The position numbers and the translations under genes were made by a program. The notes under the pieces were generated by a model. The model was given only the letters and a program-made list of their open reading frames with translations, made no database searches and was not told where the DNA came from. A stretch of 47,664 bases of DNA from Opitutaceae bacterium (GTDB lineage: Bacteria; Verrucomicrobiota; Verrucomicrobiia; Opitutales; Opitutaceae), in NCBI GenBank assembly GCA_028280945.1, contig JANQKV010000063.1, forward strand, positions 1 through 47,664. Reading direction: 5' to 3'. Of the stretch, positions 41,624 through 47,664 are shown piece after piece; the first letter of the stretch is position 1, and each line of letters begins with the position of its first letter.

Positions 41624-42379
41624 ATGCCGAAACGCCGCCAACTCCGAGGCTTTGATCTGAAGCAGATCGACGGCTACGAGTGTTTGATCGGCGTCGACGA
41701 AGCGGGCCGTGGTGCCCTGGCCGGTCCGGTTTCGGCCGGCGCGGTGTTGGTCACGCGCACCTTTCTCGAAAGCAATTGGGTGGCGATCAATGCCCGGCGG
41801 ATCAATGACTCGAAGCAACTGACCGCCACGGATCGCGACACCCTCTGGCTGGATTTCGAGGCGCTTATGGCCGAACAGCAGATTCATGTGAACTACGGCA
41901 TGGCGGACGTGGCGGAGATCGAACAGTTCAACATTCTGGGCGCGACGAAGCTGGCCATGCGGCGCGCGCTGGAGGGGATCTATCCCCCGTCGGCGTTTGA
42001 GCAAAGAGTGGAGCCGGATCTTTTCTCGCCGGCCGAGGAAGTGGATTCTTTTCAACCCCAGGTCTCCGCCCGCATCCTGGTGGACGGGCTTCGCCTGAAG
42101 CACTTTCCCTATCCGCACGACAATGTGGTCAGGGGCGACTCGCGTTCGCTTTGCATCGCGATGGCGTCCGTCGTGGCGAAAGTCTCGCGGGACCGGGAGA
42201 TGATAAAACTCGACCACGAGTTTCCCGGCTACGGTTTCGCCCACCACAAAGGCTACGGCACCGACGAACACCGCGAGGCCATCCTGGCGTTGGGACGCTG
42301 CCGGTTCCACCGCGCCACTTTCCTGCGCAAACTCATGGCCGGTCGCGTCGATCCCGGACAGATGGATTTTCTAAAGTGA
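41624..42379 (+). CDS. rnhB: Ribonuclease HII
   Basis: The 251-residue protein has GVDEAGRGALAGPV (Asp25-Glu26), LVDGLRLKHFP (Asp154), IAMASVVAKVSRD, and the C-terminal FPGYGFAHHKGYGT. It removes single ribonucleotides misincorporated in DNA. It is longer than typical RNase HII (about 200 residues) owing to an insertion at about residues 121-147 (SAFEQRVEPDLFSPAEEVDSF), before the Asp154 strand. It is translated right after rnhC, so both hybrid-cutting enzymes are probably made from one transcript. Confidence 0.93.
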   Translation: MPKRRQLRGFDLKQIDGYECLIGVDEAGRGALAGPVSAGAVLVTRTFLESNWVAINARRINDSKQLTATDRDTLWLDFEALMAEQQIHVNYGMADVAEIEQFNILGATKLAMRRALEGIYPPSAFEQRVEPDLFSPAEEVDSFQPQVSARILVDGLRLKHFPYPHDNVVRGDSRSLCIAMASVVAKVSRDREMIKLDHEFPGYGFAHHKGYGTDEHREAILALGRCRFHRATFLRKLMAGRVDPGQMDFLK

Positions 42380-42426
42380 ATTTGGCCTGCTCGACATGAG
42401 TCGAGAACGGGATTTGCCTCAATGTA

Positions 42427-43602
42427 ATGCCCCCGAAGAAACATAACAGTTCCTTGGATCGTGTGCTGGGCCGGTTGGACCAGCTCGATTCCGTTAACCT
42501 CACCAATCTGGTGCAGCGGTTGGCGCGCGAGCGGGCTCTGTTTGAGGACATCTTCAACACGCTGCAGGATGGGGTGTTGGTCATCAGTTCGGAGGGTGAG
42601 ATTGAATATGCCAACCAATCGGCCCACCGCATGATCGGGCTCAATGCCGACGAGCTTTCCGGCCAAACCCTGTGGCGGCTGGTGCCGGGACTGAGACCGT
42701 CTCTCGAACCAGCGCTTGAGGACGGGGCGCTGCCGGTGGTGGCCCGGGAGTTCCAGCTCACCTATCCTGAATTGCGCACGGTGCGTCTTTACATGGTGCC
42801 TTTTGCCGCAAGCGATCCGACCGAGGGTCGGCGGTATGCGGTGATCCTCGCCGATGTGAGCCGGGAGAAAGCGTCGACCGAGGAGATGATCGAGAACGAA
42901 CGCACGTCTTCCATCCTGCTGCTTGCCGCCGGGGTGGCCCACGAGCTCGGCAATCCGCTCAACTCCCTGAACATCCATCTGCAACTCATCGAGCGTAAGC
43001 TCAAGAAGCTGCAGGCCGCCGCGAAGGACGTCGAGTCGCTCACCGATTCGATCTCAATTTGTCAGGACGAAGTCGGACGCCTCGATGGCATCATCAACCA
43101 CTTCCTTGACGCGATCCGCCCCCAGCCGCCGGACTTGGCCGACTTGCACGTGCTGGAGGTTTTGGACGAGGTGCTGCGCTTCCATCAGAGCGAGCTGGAG
43201 AACCGCGAGATTTCCGTCGACGTGGAAGCCGAGCCCGATCTGCCCATCGTCATGGCCGACCGCAATCAACTGAAGCAGGTGTTCTTTAATGTCATCAAGA
43301 ACGCCATGGAGGCGATGCAGCCGGGCGGTCAACTCCACCTCAAAACCCGGGCGGATGATGACTCGGTGTATCTGCTTTTTGGAGACACGGGGACCGGCAT
43401 CAAACAGGAGGACCTGCTGCGCCTGTTTGAGCCCTACCACACCACCAAACCCGGCGGCAACGGCCTTGGCCTCATGATCGTGCAACGCATCATGAAGGAG
43501 CACGGCGGCCAGGTGGGGGTGGAGAGCAAGGAAGGCGTGGGCACGGTCATTACCCTGGAGTTTCCGCGCAAGGACCGGCGCGTGCGGGTGCTGGAAGAGT
43601 GA
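42427..43602 (+). CDS. PAS-domain sensor histidine kinase, NtrB-like
   Basis: The 391-residue soluble protein has a PAS domain (about 38-145, [25 protein letters not shown]), then a histidine kinase: the H box [15 protein letters not shown] with His172, N box [12 protein letters not shown]1 GDTGTGI and G2 [10 protein letters not shown]. There is no membrane segment, so it senses an internal signal. An NtrC-type regulator starts at 46809, about 3.2 kb downstream on the same strand, and is the likely partner. The gene begins 47 nt after rnhB. Without a receiver nearby it would otherwise be an orphan. Confidence 0.93.
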   Translation: MPPKKHNSSLDRVLGRLDQLDSVNLTNLVQRLARERALFEDIFNTLQDGVLVISSEGEIEYANQSAHRMIGLNADELSGQTLWRLVPGLRPSLEPALEDGALPVVAREFQLTYPELRTVRLYMVPFAASDPTEGRRYAVILADVSREKASTEEMIENERTSSILLLAAGVAHELGNPLNSLNIHLQLIERKLKKLQAAAKDVESLTDSISICQDEVGRLDGIINHFLDAIRPQPPDLADLHVLEVLDEVLRFHQSELENREISVDVEAEPDLPIVMADRNQLKQVFFNVIKNAMEAMQPGGQLHLKTRADDDSVYLLFGDTGTGIKQEDLLRLFEPYHTTKPGGNGLGLMIVQRIMKEHGGQVGVESKEGVGTVITLEFPRKDRRVRVLEE

Positions 43603-43812
43603 TCCGAATGCGGATTTCGGAGTGCGGATTTCGGATTGGCCGTCAGTCCGAATGATTCACAGGAGAGAGCGGAGGTAAGCAGAGGAGTTTACGCGCCACT
43701 GGCGTACTGGTTGGGCCTTAGGCGCACTTTGCTGAACCTCTATGATCTCGGTGACAGAAACTGTAGGGGAGTGGGGTTGCCGGTCGTGGTGGGTGGTCGC
43801 GGGGGCGAGGCC
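43603..43812. repeat. Intergenic repeat debris
   Basis: GCGGATTTCGGAGTGCGG at about 43612-43634 and CACAGGAGAGAGCGGAGG at 43659-43676, continuing to AAGCAGAGG, resemble the repeat in dnaE and the arms flanking the GxxExxY gene at 9.46-9.93 kb. No gene was found in the gap, which separates the histidine kinase from the convergent UroD-family gene. Confidence 0.6.
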
Positions 43813-44901
43813 CTAGAGTTTGGTGCGCCGTTCCTTGGCCACAACGCCCTTTTGGTCGAGCAGGTCGTTGAGTCGCAGAATTGTGTCGAGGGAATAGCCC
43901 GGTTCCATGTGGCAGACGAATTTCAACGGGCCGCCATCGTTGCCCTCCAGCACCTCATCCAACCAGCGGTCGATGTCATGCGGATCGGAACGCTCCATCA
44001 ACACGTCGACCGGGGGCGCGACGTTGACCTCAAAATCGGACCCAAATTCATCGCGAATAGCGCCCACCTTGGTACCCGACCCGGTGTCGATGATCTTAAG
44101 GCGTTCGCATTCGCACAGGGGTTCAATGAGGTGGTTGGAATCGCCGCAGGAGTGCCACCGCAAATCTCCGGTTTCGCGGCCGAGTCGATTGGCGTGAGGC
44201 AGCACGAAGTCGGTGAACTGGTCCGGGCTGAGCATGGTGCCGGTGCACTCACCCACGTGGACCGAGGTGACCGGGATTTCCGCCAACTCGGAGTAGTGCC
44301 GGATGAGCGCCTGGTAGACATCGGTGATCCAGCCATGCACCTCGTTCACGAGGTCGGGATCGTCGACCATCATCAGGAAGATGTTTTCGCCGAACAGCTT
44401 CATCGAGGTCGTGATGAAGCCGTGAATGGTGGCGCGGCCGGACGTGTCCCAGAAGTAGGGGGGGATGACCGTGTAGTCGGGCTTCTGCTCGCGCAGGCGC
44501 AGGATTTCGGCGTCGAAGTCCCGGATAAGCTTTGCATCCAAAAACGATTCCACCGATGGCAGCTTGTCCGGCGTTGCCAGCAGGTGCTCCAGCGGACGGA
44601 TGGAGATGTCGGAGTCCTTGTCGACGTCGCAGAAAAAGTCCGCCCCAGCGGCAAGGCCGATGATCAGATTGGGTTGGATGCCACCGACCAGAATCTGCTT
44701 TTTGCGGGTGAACTCAATCTGCCCGAGATTGGACTCCATGTTGTAGAGCGGGTAGTCGGGGAACCGTTCGTCGAGGTAGCGATCGATCCGGTGATCCTGA
44801 TCCCAGCGATACTCCGGGTCGAAATAGTAGCGTTCATCGAATTTGAATCCCGCCTCTTGGTTGAGCCATCCCTTGCTGACACTGCCTTGAATTCGAATCA
44901 T
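43813..44901 (-). CDS. Uroporphyrinogen decarboxylase family protein
   Basis: The ATG at 44901 gives 362 residues. A longer frame upstream is low-complexity and unlikely. The C-terminal half matches UroD/MtaA-like TIM barrels: EIPVTSVHVGECTGTMLSPDQFTDFVLPHANRLG, LRWHSCGDSNHLIEPL, and KFVCHMEPGYSLDTILRLND. The HSCGD motif suggests zinc/thiol chemistry, as in corrinoid methyltransferases, more than haem synthesis; the Arg/Asp pocket of true HemE was not identified. It diverges from the sulfatase across 169 nt, so both may answer one signal. Substrate is unknown. Confidence 0.8.
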   Translation of the reverse strand: MIRIQGSVSKGWLNQEAGFKFDERYYFDPEYRWDQDHRIDRYLDERFPDYPLYNMESNLGQIEFTRKKQILVGGIQPNLIIGLAAGADFFCDVDKDSDISIRPLEHLLATPDKLPSVESFLDAKLIRDFDAEILRLREQKPDYTVIPPYFWDTSGRATIHGFITTSMKLFGENIFLMMVDDPDLVNEVHGWITDVYQALIRHYSELAEIPVTSVHVGECTGTMLSPDQFTDFVLPHANRLGRETGDLRWHSCGDSNHLIEPLCECERLKIIDTGSGTKVGAIRDEFGSDFEVNVAPPVDVLMERSDPHDIDRWLDEVLEGNDGGPLKFVCHMEPGYSLDTILRLNDLLDQKGVVAKERRTKL

Positions 44902-45070
44902 ACTGTGGTGTGGAGTCGGCGGCAGTGAGGGCGAACTGGGCGACGATTTACAGCTATAAAATTCTGAAATTTCAGACGCAGGTTGCTGCCACTTAACGCT
45001 CGAATCTAGGGAGTTTGCCCGCGTTTTGCCATCGCGTCGGAATCGCCCGCAAGATCCCGCATCCAACCTC
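44902..45070. promoter_or_regulatory. Divergent intergenic region of UroD-family gene and sulfatase
   Basis: The 169-nt gap must hold both promoters. It includes the AT-rich stretch TACAGCTATAAAATTCTGAAATTTCAG at about 44950-44975, with a small AATTCTGAAATTTCAG near-palindrome. No promoter pair could be fixed with confidence. Confidence 0.35.
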
Positions 45071-46747
45071 ATGATTCGCCCCCTTCGTATCGTTTTTCAC
45101 TTCCTGGCGTTGCTCAGTTTGCCGGGAGCCTTCACGGTCGCCGCCGTCGAATCTCCGCCCAACATCGTCCTGATCTTCAGCGATGAATTGGACCCGTCCT
45201 ACTTGGGCATCTACGGCGGGGACTGGCCCACGCCGACTCTCGATGCGTTGGCGGCGGACGGGGTGGTGTTTGACCGGGCGTTTAGCGTCGGCGCGATGTG
45301 CACGCCGAGCCGTTATTCACTGCTGACCGGCAACTATCCGGGGCGCTGCCGGGCTCCGGTTTTTCTGGCTGAGAATCCCCGCGATGACGTCTACAATATT
45401 GCTTGGAACACTGAACTGACCGCCGTCGAACCCAGCATGGGGCGATTGTTTACTGACCTTGGCTACCAAACCGGCATTGTTGGCAAATGGCACCTGAGCG
45501 GTGATCCTTACACCATCGATGTGCCGGAAATTGCGCCTGATGCCAATGTGACGGATCCGGTGGTGCAGGCCCTGCTCGCCGAGCGCCAGGCATTGATTGA
45601 GGAGCATGTCCGGCAGGTCAGTGGCTTTGAGCAGGCACGCAGTGTGTTGTGGGCGAACTTCGACAACGATGGCATGCTCGAGGTCGCCCTGCGTGATCAC
45701 AACTATGAGTGGATTCTGAACGGTGCCCTGGATTTCCTCGACACGGTCGAGCGTGACCGGCCCTTCCTCATGGTGTTTGCCTCCACCTCGGTGCATGGCC
45801 CCAACCATGTGAAAAGCCTCGCTGCTGATCCCCGGATTTCTCCTGCCGGCCGAATCGAACTGCCCGGCGACTATTATCCCAGTCGGGAGCGCATCCAAGC
45901 CGAGTTGACCGAGTGGTCGGGCCGTGATTCCGACGACCACATCAGCGCCGGCATGATCCAACTGGACTATCAGGTCGCGGGGATTCTGCAAAAGCTTGAA
46001 GAGCGTGAACTCGACGAGAACACGTTGGTGATCTTCCTCGCGGATCACGGGATCGAGCCGGGCAAAGCCACCAGTTATCTGCGGGGAGGGCGGATTCCGT
46101 TTTTTGCAACTTGGCTTGGACAAGACGAAGAAGGACGGCGCAGCGACCGGATCGTGCAGGTGCCGGACGTCCTGCCGACGATTCTCGCTTTGGCCGGCGG
46201 CGCTCCGACGGGGGAGGACGTCGCCCGGGACGGTCGATCTTTTGCCCACGAACTTGGCGGCCCGTTGGGCGAGTCACGGGAGTTTGCCTACTTCGAGAAC
46301 GGATTTACGCGGTCGATCCTGCAGGGCCACTGGCATTACATCGCCTGGCGCTATCCGCGACGGATTGTGGAAGCATTGATTTCCGGCGAGCTTTCCGAGG
46401 CCCCTGATCACCTCGACACCGTCGACAATGGACAGGCGTCGATCACCATGCAGCTCATCCCGCATTATTGGGACGCGGATCAGCTCTTCGACGTATCGAG
46501 TGATCCTTACGAGATGAACAATCTCTTTGGCGATCCGACCCATGAGCAGCAGGTTCGGAAACTGAAGTCCCAACTCCGGAGGGTGTTGATGACGTTTGAT
46601 CATCCCTTCCCGTTGGATGCGACTCCGTTGCAAAGCCTGCCTGAATTCGAGGCGATGAAAGCCCCTCGTCTGGAGCGGGGCACCGACCACATTTACTGGT
46701 ATACCCCCGGTTCGATCGTTTGGCCGCCCGAGGGGGCCACCAACTAG
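45071..46747 (+). CDS. Secreted sulfatase (formylglycine-dependent)
   Basis: The 558-residue protein has a signal peptide (MIRPLRIVFHFLALLSLPGAFTVAA). The sulfatase signature Cys77-Thr-Pro-Ser-Arg81 (MCTPSRYSLLTGNYPGR) holds the cysteine converted to formylglycine. Other residues are GIVGKWHLSGD, LADHGIEPGKATSYLRGG, and a C-terminal DQLFDVSSDPYEMNNLFGDP. The metal-site motif is SDELDP (usually DD), so the second Asp is Glu. Sulfatases of this type release sulfate from algal or host polysaccharides and are numerous in Verrucomicrobiota. It precedes the NtrC-type gene by 61 nt. Confidence 0.93.
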   Translation: MIRPLRIVFHFLALLSLPGAFTVAAVESPPNIVLIFSDELDPSYLGIYGGDWPTPTLDALAADGVVFDRAFSVGAMCTPSRYSLLTGNYPGRCRAPVFLAENPRDDVYNIAWNTELTAVEPSMGRLFTDLGYQTGIVGKWHLSGDPYTIDVPEIAPDANVTDPVVQALLAERQALIEEHVRQVSGFEQARSVLWANFDNDGMLEVALRDHNYEWILNGALDFLDTVERDRPFLMVFASTSVHGPNHVKSLAADPRISPAGRIELPGDYYPSRERIQAELTEWSGRDSDDHISAGMIQLDYQVAGILQKLEERELDENTLVIFLADHGIEPGKATSYLRGGRIPFFATWLGQDEEGRRSDRIVQVPDVLPTILALAGGAPTGEDVARDGRSFAHELGGPLGESREFAYFENGFTRSILQGHWHYIAWRYPRRIVEALISGELSEAPDHLDTVDNGQASITMQLIPHYWDADQLFDVSSDPYEMNNLFGDPTHEQQVRKLKSQLRRVLMTFDHPFPLDATPLQSLPEFEAMKAPRLERGTDHIYWYTPGSIVWPPEGATN

Positions 46748-46808
46748 GCGTGTCAGAACGTCACACCTTGGCTTGACCGGGGAGCGAGGAGGAGGATGAT
46801 TCGGGCTT

Positions 46809-47664
46809 ATGGTTCCGACGGTTTTGATCGTGGATGACGAACGCCACACCCGGGATGGCCTGCAGCAGGCGCTAGAGGACAGTTTCGACGTCTCGGTCGC
46901 GGCCAGTGCCGACGAGGCGTTCAACCAAATGGGGGCTCAGGAGTTTGATGTCGTGGTGACCGACCTGCGCATGCCCGGGAAAAGTGGGCTCAAGGTCATC
47001 GACAAGGCCTTGGCCCTGCCAAACCGCCCGGCGGTGCTTATGATGACGGCCTACGGTAGCATCGATACCGCGGTGGAGGCGATGCGACGCGGGGCGGTGG
47101 ATTTCCTTACCAAACCGGTCAACATCGAGCGCCTCGAGATCCTGATCAACCGGGCACTCAAAAACCGTATCTTGGAAGTGGAGGTGAAACAGCTGCATGA
47201 GCGGCTGGACGAGAAGTTCAACTTCAACGGCATCGTGGGGGACTCCCCCAAACTCCAGGACGTCATCGACCGGGTGAAGTTGGTGGCGCCGTCGAAGGCC
47301 ACGATTCTGGTCGAGGGTGAATCCGGCACGGGCAAGGAGTTGATTGCCCAGGCCATTCACCAGTCCAGTCCCCGGGCGCGTGCACCGTTTGTGGCGGTGC
47401 ATTGTGCCGCGCTTTCGGAGAACTTGTTGGAGAGCGAAATCTTTGGCCATGAAAAGGGCTCCTTCACCGGCGCGATGGAGCGGCGCATCGGCCGCTTCGA
47501 ATCGGCGGATGGCGGCACGTTGTTTCTCGATGAGATCGGAGAAATCTCCGCGTCAACCCAGGTGAAGCTCCTTCGGTTTCTGGAGTCCAAGTCGATCGAG
47601 CGTGTCGGCAGCACCAAGTCGATAGATCTCGACGTGCGTCTCGTCGCCGCGACCAACCGCGATC
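46809..47664 (+). CDS. NtrC-family sigma-54-dependent response regulator, N-terminal part
   Basis: The ATG at 46809 opens a frame that runs off the window after 285 codons. Residues 1-120 are a receiver domain with phosphoacceptor Asp52 (VVTDLRMPG) and Lys102. The AAA+ domain follows: FNGIVGDSPKLQDVIDRV, Walker A GESGTGKE (170-177), the sigma-54 contact loop as GSFTGA (217-222, consensus GAFTGA), and Walker B GGTLFLDEIGE. The output is activation of sigma-54 promoters. The DNA-binding Fis-type domain would lie beyond the window. It is probably the partner of the histidine kinase at 42.4 kb. The start has no strong ribosome-binding site. Confidence 0.95.
   Translation, partial: MVPTVLIVDDERHTRDGLQQALEDSFDVSVAASADEAFNQMGAQEFDVVVTDLRMPGKSGLKVIDKALALPNRPAVLMMTAYGSIDTAVEAMRRGAVDFLTKPVNIERLEILINRALKNRILEVEVKQLHERLDEKFNFNGIVGDSPKLQDVIDRVKLVAPSKATILVEGESGTGKELIAQAIHQSSPRARAPFVAVHCAALSENLLESEIFGHEKGSFTGAMERRIGRFESADGGTLFLDEIGEISASTQVKLLRFLESKSIERVGSTKSIDLDVRLVAATNRD

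Noticed and set aside
1-47664. tRNA, rRNA and tmRNA genes
   Set aside because: Scanning for the T-loop GGTTCGAATCC pattern and rRNA signatures gave nothing with a foldable cloverleaf or conserved core.

Overview
The window looks like chromosomal DNA of a Verrucomicrobiota bacterium of the Opitutales/Opitutaceae kind. The pointers are four PEP-CTERM proteins with a VPEPSAYALMM...RRKRAS sorting tail, a sulfatase, an ECF sigma factor translationally overlapped with a membrane protein, a short chlamydia-like HemA, a GxxExxY protein, and much intergenic repeat debris. Most of the window is GC-rich housekeeping DNA. The PEP-CTERM array at 19.6-26.6 kb is visibly more AT-rich. No rRNA, tRNA, CRISPR array, phage module or transposase gene was seen.

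Layout. 0-9.5 kb: end of a nucleoside hydrolase, two paralogous membrane-anchored proteins of unknown function, a Tat-exported phosphoesterase, an aldo/keto reductase, a GH1 beta-glucosidase followed by a GPH-family sugar symporter, and a NupC nucleoside transporter. 9.5-19.6 kb: a GxxExxY gene between inverted repeats, gamma-carbonic anhydrase-like protein, ECF sigma factor plus membrane partner, a class C beta-lactamase-fold hydrolase, alanine dehydrogenase, a PAS-domain relic, cyclophilin, a purine nucleoside permease-like protein, cysteine desulfurase and recF. 19.6-26.6 kb: four tandem units of about 1.7 kb, each with one LamG/PEP-CTERM gene on the minus strand. 26.6-34.3 kb: ldhA, a TauE/SafE permease, ruvC, tatC, a secreted NTF2-like protein, then a minus-strand run of methyltransferase, hemX, hemA, a small membrane protein and mntR. 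34.4-43.6 kb: dnaE, rpsU, a sugar isomerase-like TIM barrel, mutY, rnhC, rnhB and a PAS histidine kinase. 43.8-47.7 kb: a uroporphyrinogen-decarboxylase-family protein, a sulfatase, and the start of an NtrC-type regulator that runs off the end.

How genes work together. The GH1 enzyme and GPH symporter are in tandem and probably handle glycosides. Nucleoside hydrolase, NupC and the purine nucleoside permease-like protein suggest nucleoside salvage. hemX and hemA overlap by 4 nt. rnhC and rnhB are 16 nt apart. The histidine kinase and the NtrC-type regulator may be partners separated by later insertion of a divergent sulfatase/UroD-family pair.

Most interesting structure. The PEP-CTERM array lies between the convergent genes recF and ldhA. 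Each of its five junctions carries a short piece like the 3' end of recF followed by a short piece like the 3' end of ldhA in antisense. The array therefore seems to have entered, and then expanded, at the recF/ldhA intergenic junction, duplicating it each time. I know of no description of such a unit. Other noteworthy points are a GxxExxY cassette with terminal inverted repeats, a repeat-derived peptide in the DnaE linker, and two copies of a large palindrome.
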